A stretch of 64,000 nt of DNA from an uncultured Mucilaginibacter sp. (lineage in GTDB: Bacteria > Bacteroidota > Bacteroidia > Sphingobacteriales > Sphingobacteriaceae), in NCBI GenBank assembly GCA_903891475.1, contig CAITEP010000008.1, positions 124,001-188,000 of the forward strand, read 5' to 3'. How positions within the stretch are numbered: position 1 is the stretch's first letter; every line of letters begins with the position of its first letter. The position numbers and the translations under genes were made by a program. The notes beneath the pieces are model-generated. The model was given only the letters and a program-made list of their open reading frames with translations, was not told the DNA's origin and made no database searches. Shown in pieces: positions 10,144 through 21,100 of the stretch.

Positions 10144-11145
10144 ATGAACAAAATGCGTTTTTTACTGATTTTCTTATTGATTTTCATCAATAAATTATGG
10201 GCTCAACAGGCATTTACAGTTACTGATACCCAACCTTTATTAATGAACGGATTAACAATTGGGTATAACATTAAATCGCAGGAGGTAAAAACTGTTGGCG
10301 ACAAGGGCGACTTTAGCCGATATGTAATTAATTTTTATGTTACCAATAATGATAATGTAGCTAAAATGATTCGCTTTCGCGAAGGTTTTAATGATATGGG
10401 TATCGTATCTGATCAATTAGTTCAATTCAATATCATCAATGCAACCGGGGCAAGGTTAACTTCTACTTCTGCAACCATCAGTGCGGCACCCTATATTATT
10501 ACCATACCAATTGACAGAGATAGGCGAAATGACCCGAACAATCAACCTAAAACAAAACAAATTGGTTATTGGATACAAGCGGGACAAACCATTGCCGTTG
10601 ATGAAATTGTAATTGTGCCATTAAACCAATTGCCGAATGTACAAGCTATTTTTAAGGCGACTACTTTACAACCCGTACCTAATATCCCGATTGAACCAAG
10701 ACATTTTGAGGAACAAACACGCCAGGATTTCCCGGATAGGACACCAAGAGCGGCTGATTTTAGGGCATTTGTGGAATTTAAAAATAAATATAACGGCTCA
10801 TTCATCAATATAGAAAGAGGGCCAATAGTAAGCACAGAAATTTTACCTGGTTGGTATAGTGCACAATGGCAATTAGTACCTGCTCAAGGACCAAATTTAT
10901 TTGCAATTAGAAACAGGTGGAAACAAACCTATTTAGATATTGATTTGCGTAATAACCTTCAATTATCATTCTCTAATTTTTCTATGAACGCAACCTGGCA
11001 ATTAGAGCAAACTCCCGAACCTAATGTATATCGCTTACGAAATAATCGCACGGGCTTATATCTGTGCATTAATAATAGCCAGTTAATTTTGTCGAATGAT
11101 TTTAATGATGAATTTAGCTCGACTTGGTATGTTATAAATCCTTAA
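10144..11145 (+). CDS. Secreted protein of unknown function with ricin-like beta-trefoil-type C-terminal repeats (tentative)
   Basis: N-terminal signal peptide MNKMRFLLIFLLIFINKLWA|QQ; C-terminal repeats WQLVPA.GPNLFAIRNRWKQTYLDI / WQLEQTPEPNVYRLRNNRTGLYLCI. Confidence 0.6.
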   Translation: MNKMRFLLIFLLIFINKLWAQQAFTVTDTQPLLMNGLTIGYNIKSQEVKTVGDKGDFSRYVINFYVTNNDNVAKMIRFREGFNDMGIVSDQLVQFNIINATGARLTSTSATISAAPYIITIPIDRDRRNDPNNQPKTKQIGYWIQAGQTIAVDEIVIVPLNQLPNVQAIFKATTLQPVPNIPIEPRHFEEQTRQDFPDRTPRAADFRAFVEFKNKYNGSFINIERGPIVSTEILPGWYSAQWQLVPAQGPNLFAIRNRWKQTYLDIDLRNNLQLSFSNFSMNATWQLEQTPEPNVYRLRNNRTGLYLCINNSQLILSNDFNDEFSSTWYVINP

Positions 11146-11152
11146 ACATAAG

Positions 11153-11989
11153 CTATAGTTTATTAAGCTCAATATTTAACATCTTACTTAATTCGTTAAA
11201 ATAACGTTTTATACCAAAGCCCATTACACTTTGGATACCTCGGCTTGCATTGGTAATAAATACTTCATCAGCTTCGTATAATATGTTGGGGTTAATTTGT
11301 GCCTCGGTAATAGGGATGTTCATTTTTCGAGCCAGATCTATAACTACTTGTCGCATTACCCCTTCAACACATGCTTCGCTTAATGCCGGGGTGAATAGTT
11401 GCTTTTGATAATATACAAAAATATTAGAGCTACTAGCCTCACATAAAAAACCATTTTGGTTTAATAAAATAACCTCATCCAATTTATTCTGACTTTTATA
11501 AATACCTGCCATTATATAAATTAAAGAATTACAGGTTTTAATATTCGATAAAAAATTATTTGGTTTGGTTAATTCACTATATATGTCAACAATTAGTCCT
11601 TTTGTGTTTAATTTGTATTGATTTTCATCGTTTGGTTTTAATTCCAGGCACCATGCCATTTTATTTTCGAGTGGCGTATACAAGCCATCAGCATCCCTAA
11701 ATACAGTAAGCCTTAATCTTCCATTTTTTATCTTGTTTCGTCGGGCAAGCTCTTCGGCTTTTTCTTTCAAAAAATAAGTGTCCATTTCAGAATGCCCATC
11801 CATTTTAAGTGCTTTCATCCCTTTTTGCAACCTGTTGGCGTGCAATTCGGCAAATTTTAACTCTCCTTTTAACATGCTCATGCTCTCAAATAAGCCATCG
11901 CCATATTTAAAAGCCCTATTACTAACCGTCAGAATTTGGGTATCCTCTGGAATAATATTGCCATTAAAATTTATAAAAACTGGTAGCAT
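11153..11989 (-). CDS. Class IV aminotransferase (branched-chain aminotransferase / aminodeoxychorismate lyase-like)
   Basis: FKYGDGLFESM, RLQKGMKAL, NIKTCNSLIYIMAG, EVILLNQNGFLCEASSSNIF, VEGVMRQVVIDLA. Confidence 0.85.
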   Translation of the reverse strand: MLPVFINFNGNIIPEDTQILTVSNRAFKYGDGLFESMSMLKGELKFAELHANRLQKGMKALKMDGHSEMDTYFLKEKAEELARRNKIKNGRLRLTVFRDADGLYTPLENKMAWCLELKPNDENQYKLNTKGLIVDIYSELTKPNNFLSNIKTCNSLIYIMAGIYKSQNKLDEVILLNQNGFLCEASSSNIFVYYQKQLFTPALSEACVEGVMRQVVIDLARKMNIPITEAQINPNILYEADEVFITNASRGIQSVMGFGIKRYFNELSKMLNIELNKL

Positions 11990-12086
11990 ATAAAATATCT
12001 TGGTTCAGGTTATTTGGTTCATAGTGAACTAACACTCTTTATTTTTTTAATTTATTGGGAATAATTTGAATTTTAAAATAAGCATT

Positions 12087-13139
12087 TCATAACTCCGATT
12101 CCTTCAAACCCAAATTAGTATTAATATAACCACGCCATTTTTTTAACACCGAGGCGAAATCATCAGGCAGTTCCGTTTCAAAATAAACCTCTTTTTTTAA
12201 GGTTGGGTGCAGAAAACCTAATGACTGCGCATGCAATGCTTGCCTTGGCATCAATTCAAAACAGTTTTCAACAAACTGCTTGTATTTACCAAACATGGTT
12301 CCTTTCAAAATCTTATCGCCTCCATAAACTGAATCGCTAAACAAAGTATGGCCAATATGTTTCATATGCGCCCTTATTTGATGGGTTCTGCCTGTTTCAA
12401 GTCGGCACTCAATTAAGGTCACATAGTTTAATCGTTCTAAAACTTTATAATGAGTAACCGACCATTTTCCCTTCTCGGGGTCGTCATATAATGCCATTAC
12501 CCGCCTATCATTCAAACTACGACCAATATAACCGGTAACAGTACCATCTTCGGCCAAATCGCCCCAAACTAATGCCAAATAACGTCTTGCTATAGTATGT
12601 TCATAAAACTGTTTCGCAAGCAAGGTCATGGCTCTTTCGTTTTTACTGATCAATAATAAACCTGATGTATCCTTATCTATCCGATGTACCAGTCCTGGTC
12701 TACCATCATTACCCGGTAAAGTAGGCAGTTGCTGAAAATGAAAAACCAAACCATTAACAAGTGTACCAGTATAATTATTATAACCAGGATGTACTACCAT
12801 ACCTGCAGGTTTGTTCACCATCAATACATCGTCGTCTTCGTATACAATATCCAAAGCTATATTTTCGGGATATACCTCCGTATCCCTTGGCGGATGAGGT
12901 AAAACAACCGAGATTACGTCAAAAGGTTTTACTTTATAACTTGTCTTTATGGTTTTTTCATTAACCAGAACGTTCCCAAGTTCTATGGCATTTTGAATAC
13001 GGTTTCGGGAAGCGTTTTCAACACGGTGCATCAAAAACTTATCAATCCGCAATAATGACTGCCCCTTATCAACAATAATACGCAGGTGTTCATATAAATC
13101 CTGCTCCTCTAAATCTATTATTGTTGTTTCATCAATCAT
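12087..13139 (-). CDS. RluD-type 23S rRNA pseudouridine synthase with S4 domain
   Basis: LLRIDKFLMHRVENASRNRIQNAIELGNVLVN (S4), VNKPAGMVVHPG, GLVHRIDKDTSGLLL, LETGRTHQIRAHMKHIGH. Confidence 0.93.
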   Translation of the reverse strand: MIDETTIIDLEEQDLYEHLRIIVDKGQSLLRIDKFLMHRVENASRNRIQNAIELGNVLVNEKTIKTSYKVKPFDVISVVLPHPPRDTEVYPENIALDIVYEDDDVLMVNKPAGMVVHPGYNNYTGTLVNGLVFHFQQLPTLPGNDGRPGLVHRIDKDTSGLLLISKNERAMTLLAKQFYEHTIARRYLALVWGDLAEDGTVTGYIGRSLNDRRVMALYDDPEKGKWSVTHYKVLERLNYVTLIECRLETGRTHQIRAHMKHIGHTLFSDSVYGGDKILKGTMFGKYKQFVENCFELMPRQALHAQSLGFLHPTLKKEVYFETELPDDFASVLKKWRGYINTNLGLKESEL

Positions 13140-13383
13140 TTAAGGCAAAAGTAACCGTTTTTTCAGATTATTATTGATTGGGTTTTTGTTTCCAATAAAA
13201 CAATTTCAATTTTTTACCTATAAAAACCTTAGTAAAGACTTTTAAACGTTATTTTTATGATACTTATAACAACAATCTTATTTAGCTTTATAAAAGATTT
13301 GTTACAAATATTTTAGACAACATATTTTATTTTACTTTTATGGCAATAAACAATCTCCAATTCAAACTAAACAACTAAACCTA

Positions 13384-14448
13384 ATGAAAAAATTTTACCT
13401 TGTTTCAATTTGTGCCTTAATTTTTATTAGTAAATCAAATGCACAGTATAATTCATTTGATCAACTTGTTAAATCAGGAACTCAGGATGCTACCAAACTA
13501 CTACAAAATTATAGTGAACCCATTTTTAAAGGATTTGGTACCGGATTAAATAGTGGCTGGAACAATACAGCAAAAACAAAGGATTTTTTACACTTAGAGT
13601 TACGTATTTCAGGAACAGTGGCTCAGATACCTGTACAGGATCAATATTTTGATGTTACCAAAATTGGATTGTCAAACCATATCCAGGTAGATCCATCATC
13701 TCCCTCAATAGTTGCTCCTACATTTGGTGGCAGCACATCGTCATCATTGCCAATTATGGATGTTAAAGACGATTATGGCAATAAAATTAGTACGTTTACT
13801 ATGCCGCAAGGTATATCTCAATTTGTTCCGGCTCCAAATGTGCAACTCTCTGTTGGTTTAGGGTTAAATACTGATGTAACAATTCGTACTACTCCTAGTA
13901 TTAATTTACCTTTTGATATAGGATCAATTAATATTATTGGTTTTGGCATAAAGCACGATATTATGAAGGATATTTTTAGTGGTGATGATAATTATGGATT
14001 AGAAGAATATGTACCATTTGACCTAGCAATAGCTGCTAATTATAATCAGATTAATTTTTCCCGGCATATGGATGTTCAACCTGAAAGTAACACCTATCCA
14101 ACACCGGGCAGTATGCAGGATTTTACAACCCAAAAGTTCAGCGGCTCCTTTACAGGAAAAAATTTAGAATTAATAGTTTCCAAACAATTCTGGATTTTCA
14201 CCTCGTTTATTTCTGTAGGCTATCAAACTTCAAGTACTAATGTTAATCTTTATGGTAACTATCCTATCACAGTAGCTCCCGGTTATTATCAGAATTTCCC
14301 TGCTCCTGTGCATATTTCTGAGACTTCCATAAGTGGTTTCAGAGCCGACGTAGGTTTCCAACTCGATTTATGGATTTTAAAAGTGTATGGCTCAGTTAGT
14401 CAGGGTCAATACCTATCCGCAAATGCTGGAATAGGACTTGGATTTTAA
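13384..14448 (+). CDS. Outer-membrane/secreted protein, DUF6588-like
   Basis: Signal peptide MKKFYLVSICALIFISKSNAQ; beta-rich, Gly/aromatic-rich C-terminal half ending GIGLGF*. Confidence 0.65.
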   Translation: MKKFYLVSICALIFISKSNAQYNSFDQLVKSGTQDATKLLQNYSEPIFKGFGTGLNSGWNNTAKTKDFLHLELRISGTVAQIPVQDQYFDVTKIGLSNHIQVDPSSPSIVAPTFGGSTSSSLPIMDVKDDYGNKISTFTMPQGISQFVPAPNVQLSVGLGLNTDVTIRTTPSINLPFDIGSINIIGFGIKHDIMKDIFSGDDNYGLEEYVPFDLAIAANYNQINFSRHMDVQPESNTYPTPGSMQDFTTQKFSGSFTGKNLELIVSKQFWIFTSFISVGYQTSSTNVNLYGNYPITVAPGYYQNFPAPVHISETSISGFRADVGFQLDLWILKVYGSVSQGQYLSANAGIGLGF

Positions 14449-14452
14449 GTCA

Positions 14453-15340
14453 ATGAGTATTGAACTTAATTTTTTTAGCCCGGTTCAACCCATTAAAAAC
14501 AAGCTTTTTGATGCTATTGGTATAAATGTATTTATTAAACGTGATGACCTGATACACCCTATTATCTCGGGTAACAAATGGCGCAAATTAAAATACACTT
14601 TAAAAAAGGCAGTTACCCAAAATAAAACTCATTTAGTAACCTTTGGCGGAGCGTACTCAAACCATCTACTGGCTACCTCGGCTGCGGCGGCACAATTTGG
14701 TTTTAAGTCAACTGGTATAGTTCGGGGAGAACAGGTTGAGAATGACACGATTTTTCTTTGCAAACTGCATGGTATGAAATTAATTTTTGTGGATAGGGAA
14801 AAGTATCGGGATAAACAGACCTTATTCAACCAGTATTTTGAAAATAATCAGGAAGCTTTTTTTGTTGACGAAGGGGGGGCATCACCAGAAGGGGCTAAAG
14901 GCTGTAGCGAAATAATGGCAGAACTGCCAGAAATATACGACCATATTTTTAGTGCATGTGGTACCGGAACAACGGCAGCAGGTATCATAAATGGAATATA
15001 CAACTTAAATTTACCAACCTTATTTAACGGTATACCAGTTTTAAAAAATGGTAGTTTTTTGCAGACGGAAATTGAGCTTTATTTAAATACTTATCATCCT
15101 TTTAAACTACATACTGATTATCATTTTGGTGGCTATGGCAAAACCACTCCAGAATTACTAGCTTTCATAAAGCAATTTGTGGCCGATACAGGTATTCTCA
15201 TTGACCCGGTTTATACTGGCAAAATGCTTTTTGCTATTTATGATTTAGCTGCTAAAAATTACTTTAAACCAGGAACTTCTGTTCTCGCCATCCATAGCGG
15301 GGGCATGTGGGGAATTCTAGGCATGAAGGATAAGTTCTAA
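14453..15340 (+). CDS. PLP-dependent deaminase, ACC deaminase / D-cysteine desulfhydrase family
   Basis: VFIKRDDLIHPIISGNKWRKLKYTL (PLP Lys), TFGGAYSNHLLATSAAA, SACGTGTTAAGI. Track ORF begins at 14438; ATG at 14453 (MSIELNFF) is more plausible. Confidence 0.85.
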   Translation: MSIELNFFSPVQPIKNKLFDAIGINVFIKRDDLIHPIISGNKWRKLKYTLKKAVTQNKTHLVTFGGAYSNHLLATSAAAAQFGFKSTGIVRGEQVENDTIFLCKLHGMKLIFVDREKYRDKQTLFNQYFENNQEAFFVDEGGASPEGAKGCSEIMAELPEIYDHIFSACGTGTTAAGIINGIYNLNLPTLFNGIPVLKNGSFLQTEIELYLNTYHPFKLHTDYHFGGYGKTTPELLAFIKQFVADTGILIDPVYTGKMLFAIYDLAAKNYFKPGTSVLAIHSGGMWGILGMKDKF

Positions 15341-15589
15341 ATAAATCCTGTTTCCTTGTTAGAATTAAAAAGCATATTCCTTAAATATTATTGTCCTTAA
15401 TATCCTAAATCATTCCTTTTATCAGCTCCCAAATAATGCTTTAAGAAAATTTAATCAGAAACCAAAATCAATTTCAGTACAAAAACTAGGTTTAAACAAT
15501 TTAAAGTTACTTTTTTTCATTTCGGTTCAAAAACCCCCAAATTTTTGTTTTTTTGACGTTTTTTGTATATTTGAACAAACTAAATTGTT

Positions 15590-16921
15590 ATGCAAAACAA
15601 GCTAATTTCTCCCCAAGATGTTCATGCTACTTTAAACAAGCATTTACTAGCCGATGGTTTCGACCTTATTTTTGATATGGAAAAAAGCAAGGGTGTTTAT
15701 ATTCATGATGCTAAACATAACCGTAAGCTTTTAGACTTTTTTACCTGTTTTGCATCTGTGCCTTTAGGATATAATCACCCTAAAATGGTAAACGATGAAG
15801 AATTTAAAAATAATTTATTACAAGCCGCATTAACCAACCCATCCAACTCTGATATTTACACCACACAATATGCCCATTTTGTTGAAACTTTTAGTAAAAT
15901 AGGCATTCCAGACTATTTGCCTCACGCTTTTTTTATTGCAGGCGGATCATTGGCTATTGAAAACGCACTTAAGGTAGCTATGGACTGGAAAGTACAAAAA
16001 AACTTCGCTAAAGGCTATACCAAAGAGATAGGTTTTAAAGTAATCCATTTTGAACACGCGTTTCATGGCAGGTCTGGCTATACTATGAGCCTAACCAATA
16101 CCATACCAAACAAAACAAAATGGTTCGCTAAATTTGATTGGCCTAGGGTCTCACATCCTCAAATCAATTTCCCTTATACCGATGCCGATCATGAGGATTT
16201 ATTAAGAAGAGAAGCACTTTCAATTGTACAAATTAAAAAGGCTTTTGAATTAAACAAGGATGATATTTGTGCAATTATTATTGAACCTATTCAATCAGAA
16301 GGTGGCGATAACCACGTGCGTACCGAATTTTTGGAACAATTAAGGGTACTTGCTGATGAAAATGAAGCCATGTTGATATATGATGAAGTACAAACTGGTG
16401 TTGGTCTTTCGGGTAAATTTTGGGCTCATCAGCATTTTGGAGAGAAGGCACGACCAGATATTTTGGCTTTTGGAAAAAAAATGCAGGTGTGTGGCATATT
16501 AGCTAGCACTAGGGTTGATGAAATTGAAAATAACGTATTCAATGTTTCATCTCGTATTAATTCAACTTGGGGCGGAAGTTTGGTAGATATGGTACGTTCA
16601 GCAAAAATTATGGAAATAATTGATGAGGATAAGCTATGCGATAAAGCGGCTCATACCGGCGAGTACTTGCAAAATCAACTTATTGCCATTGCTCAAAAAA
16701 ATAGTTTGGTAAGTAATGTGCGTGGTAAAGGTCTTTTAACCGCGTTCGATTTCCCGGATAAAGCAAAACGTGATAAGTTTATAAGCCTTGGCATGGAAAA
16801 AAATATAATGTTTTTAGGCTGCGGTGATCGTACCATACGCTTTAGACCAGCTTTGATTATGGAAAGCAACGATATTGACGATGGGTTAACTATTTTGTCG
16901 CAAATATTAAATAATATATAA
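15590..16921 (+). CDS. lat: L-lysine 6-transaminase
   Basis: Class III aminotransferase: FIAGGSLAIENALKVAMDWKVQKN, FHGRSGYTMSLTNTIPNKTKWFAKFDWPRVSHPQI, IIEPIQSEGGDNH, YDEVQTGVGLSGKFWAHQHFG, AFGKKMQVCGI. Confidence 0.93.
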   Translation: MQNKLISPQDVHATLNKHLLADGFDLIFDMEKSKGVYIHDAKHNRKLLDFFTCFASVPLGYNHPKMVNDEEFKNNLLQAALTNPSNSDIYTTQYAHFVETFSKIGIPDYLPHAFFIAGGSLAIENALKVAMDWKVQKNFAKGYTKEIGFKVIHFEHAFHGRSGYTMSLTNTIPNKTKWFAKFDWPRVSHPQINFPYTDADHEDLLRREALSIVQIKKAFELNKDDICAIIIEPIQSEGGDNHVRTEFLEQLRVLADENEAMLIYDEVQTGVGLSGKFWAHQHFGEKARPDILAFGKKMQVCGILASTRVDEIENNVFNVSSRINSTWGGSLVDMVRSAKIMEIIDEDKLCDKAAHTGEYLQNQLIAIAQKNSLVSNVRGKGLLTAFDFPDKAKRDKFISLGMEKNIMFLGCGDRTIRFRPALIMESNDIDDGLTILSQILNNI

Positions 16922-17117
16922 TACTGTAAAACTTTTGCTACATCTCCCCGTATTAATTTATATAATGGTAACTTTATTTTGATTTTTACGTTAAGACAGA
17001 ATATTTCTTATTGTTAAAAATCAAAGAGTTAATAAATGATAATATTTTAAAACAATATTATCATTTTAGAATTATAAATATGGTTAGTTTCTACAAATTG
17101 AAACAATAGGGCACAAG

Positions 17118-17573
17118 ATGAGCAAACAACAAATTGATGAATTAAAAAAGCAACTCGTTGAGATTTCCGATGTTGTAAATTCGTTTAAATCAGAAGCGGT
17201 ACAAGTTAGAGTAGTTGATCGTTTACTTGATGCAATTATTGAAAACGAAAGGTCTGAAAATACTTATAGCGGTACAGCTAGCAAAAGATTCAATGCAAGC
17301 AATCCAGCCATTAGTAATAAATATGACAGTGGAGGCACTGAAAAAAAACTAGGTGCTACAAAAATTTTGAACCAAATTTTGCATACAGATTATTTCAATA
17401 CTCCTCATAGTATTGCTGCTATTGCCGAATATTGTAAAGAATTTTATTCTTCCGACTTTAAAACTTCCGAATTATCTGGGATATTGTTAAAAATGGCAAA
17501 TGAACATAAACTTGTGAGACAAAGGAATGTTGATAATAACAGATTTGAATATATTAGAGCTAGTAAGCACTAA
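17118..17573 (+). CDS. Hypothetical protein, possible C-terminal winged-helix
   Basis: 151-aa ORF with coiled N-terminus and SGILLKMANEHKLVRQRNVDNNRFEYI (wHTH wing-like). Confidence 0.55.
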   Translation: MSKQQIDELKKQLVEISDVVNSFKSEAVQVRVVDRLLDAIIENERSENTYSGTASKRFNASNPAISNKYDSGGTEKKLGATKILNQILHTDYFNTPHSIAAIAEYCKEFYSSDFKTSELSGILLKMANEHKLVRQRNVDNNRFEYIRASKH

Positions 17574-18119
17574 TTTATCCAATGATAATAATTTCAAATA
17601 TTGTAATATTCAACCATAGCTTTATATATGTATATCAAAATAGATTTTTTGTTGAAGATTCTAAATAATTAGCTTTACAGGTCATTCAAAAATCATTTTT
17701 ATTCAATCTTATTGCTTAAACCTCTATAATTTCATCAGTTATTGCAATTAGCGCTATACAAAACCAAGAAATATAGATAATTGCATGCATACTCACTATC
17801 TATCATTTTGTTATATAAATACTTGCTAGGGATACCCTTAAATCAATTCAATTTTTCTTTTTTTTGGACCAAATACGGTTATTTAAAATCCCAACTCCAC
17901 TTTACAAAATTATAGTAAACAAATTCAATAATTTAGTTAGACGTTTTTCTCTGTGATTATTTTTTGTTTTTGAATATAATTATTTCTAAATTTAGCTAAA
18001 TAAATAAACCTGTTATTTAACCTTTAACAACAATAAAAATACACAAAGCTTATTTACGGTCTTGGCTAATTCACTTTAGCTGTGGTTCTTTTTTATCATA
18101 AATTTTATTTTTTGACTTT

Positions 18120-21100
18120 ATGGTTTTTAAAATTAATAGCGTTTTAGCCTGTTTTTTATTATTTGGCATTACAATTAACGCCCAAAATAATAAGCCCCAT
18201 TTAGATACATCTAATACCAAACCATGGTCTTTTTTTTATAATCATGTTTTTGAAAAAGCTTATCTGCATTTTGATAAACCCTATTACGCGGCCGGAGATA
18301 CCGTTTACTTTAGGGCATATGTTAGTGCAGGTAAAAACCATAGTTTAAACAAAGTAAGTGGCGTTTTATTTGTTGATTTAATTAATACTAATAATAAAAT
18401 TGACCAATCCATAAAACTTCAACTGAATGGTGGAATTGCAAATGGCGATTTTTCTCTGCCTGATTCCTTACCATTTGGTAATTATCGCATTAGAGCCTAT
18501 ACCCGCTGGATGCAGAACAATGAAGGATACGGCGTTTTTGAAAAAACAATACCTATAGGTTCTTTGTCGAGTAATAAAGCTGTTCAAACAAGTGCTAAAA
18601 AAAACATCCAAAACCCAAAAGCAGATGTGCAATTTTTTCCTGAAGGTGGAAACCTGATCATCGGTATAACCTCAAAAGTTGCTTTTAAAGCTGTTGGCTT
18701 AAATGGCAACGGGATGGATATAACGGGTACTATTTATAACCAAGACAATAAAATTATTACCAGCTTTCATTCGGAACATTTGGGGATGGGCTATTTTTAT
18801 TTTGAACCCAAAGAGGGCGAAAGCTACAATGCAAAATATATTGTTAAGGGGGTGGAGGATGAAGTCGGATTACCAAAGGCAATAATAAGCGGTATAACTT
18901 TAAGGATTAATAATGAAGCCAGCCTTAAAACCTCCATCAGTATTTTAACTAATCAACCATATTACCAGGCTAACAAGGGTAAAGATTACCAACTTTTAAT
19001 TTATTCGGGCAACAGCTTAACTAAGTTAAATTGTAAGCTTGATAGTTCAATAATTAACCTTGATATTTTAAAAAGAAACCTTTCAACCGGGGTTGCTACT
19101 GTAACCCTCATTACAAATCATAACGAACCTTTATGCGAGCGCCTATTTTTTGTACAAAACAATGATCAACTAACTTTAAACATCAATAGCGATAAAAAGA
19201 TATACGGTAAAAGAGAAAAAGTAAAAATAAATCTGACTGCAAAAAATAGAGCAGATTCAGCAGTAAGCGGGCACTTCTCCGTTTCGGTAATTAATGAGGA
19301 TAAGGTACCTTTTGATGATAATAACGAAAACACCATACTAACAAATATGCTTTTAACTTCTGATTTGAAAGGTTACATAGAAGCGCCCAATTATTATTTT
19401 AACGATACCAGTCAAACAGCACGTAAAAAGCTGGATATTTTGATGCTTACACAAGGCTATCGCAAGTTTGAATGGAAAAAAGTAATAAACAATAACTATG
19501 TAACTCAAGCTTATCAACCGGAAAAAGGATTAGGTATAACTGGCAAGGTAACCAACCTATTAAACAAGCCAATAAGTAATGGAACTATTACCTTGATTCC
19601 TTCAGGAGGGGGTTCAATTTTAAGTACCACATCAGATGAAAAAGGAATATTCCATTTTGAAAACCTGATTTTTGCAGACACCACTCATTTCGTATTAAGC
19701 GCGGTAAAAGCAAATGGCAAAAATTCTACAAGAATAACCTGGTTACAAGATAAAGGCCTGCCTGTTTTAGATAATTTGAATGCTTTCCGTCAAATAAGCG
19801 ATACGGCCATGTCTGTTTATTTAAGTTATACCGAAAAAAACCGAAACGAAGGAATTAATTATGGAAAGAATAAAGGAATATTATTGAAGGAAGTTAAAAT
19901 AAAAGCTAAAAAAATTGATAACCAATACCACACAGAAAGTCTTGCTGGTGCCGGCAATGCCACCCAGGTGGTTCATGCGGATGAAATTGAACAAATAGGT
20001 GGGACATTATCAGCAAGTCTAAATGGACGATTACGAGGTGTTGGCTTTGTTCAAGGAATTGCTTACTTAAAATCACCACCTAGTAATGGACCAATGGTTG
20101 TAATAGTTGATGGGCAGGAATTTAGTGGAGGAGAAACTAAAAATGGAGGATTACCATTTAAAATTGACGATATACCTGTTTCACAAATTGAAACTATAGA
20201 AGTATTACGATATGGAGGTGCTAGTATTTACGGTATGGATAGTGGCAATGGGGTATTAATAATTACAACTAAGCGTGGTGGCGAAAGTAACGCAAAAAAC
20301 TTAGCATCAATTGGTATTTTGCCCATTACACCCGGAGGTTTTTACAAAGCCCGTGAGTTTTATGGGCCAAAGTATGAGCATATTGATACTGGAAGTAAAT
20401 ATAAAGACCTACGTTCTATTGTATATTGGAATCCGATTGTAAAAACAGATAAAAATGGGAACGCCGATTTTGAATATTACAATACCGACGCTCCCGGTAC
20501 CTACAAACTAATAATTGAAGGCATGGACGAAAACGGCAATATTGGTAGACAAGTTTTACGTTATAGGGTTAACAATGCCTTTCCGTTTGCCCAAATTAAT
20601 AAAACAGGCAACTCCTTATTAAAACTGACTACCCTTGCCGATAGTGTCACCAAATTAAACAACATCGAAAAACCTTATCTCCAATTTGATAAGCCTTACT
20701 ATACTCAAGGCGATACCATTTGGTTTAAAGCCTACCTGTTTAATACGTATATGGCTGCCTCCAACAAAAGCAATTTGCTCAATATTGATATTGCTAATGA
20801 TAGTAATAAAATTGTTAAGCAATTACGCATACCTTTAATCAACGGACTTGGTTGGGGCAGTATCAATTTGGATGAAAAGGATTTTGCCAGCGGTACCTAT
20901 ACCTTATGCGCTTATACCAACTGGATGCGAAACTTTGGCGATGATTACTTTTTTTATAAAAACTTTTACATCACAAGTCCGCTCGAAAATAAATGGTTGG
21001 TGAACAGGCAAATAAACCTAGTTACCGAAAGCGGCATAAAAAAAGCTTTCATAAAACTACAATTAACGGATATGGCCAAAAAGCTATACCAGGTTAAGGA

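Noticed and set aside
17574-18119. 545-nt gene-free AT-rich stretch considered as an ncRNA or mobile element
   Set aside because: No strong hairpin, terminator, transposase fragment or target-site duplication seen; may just be the long promoter region of the large gene at 18120.
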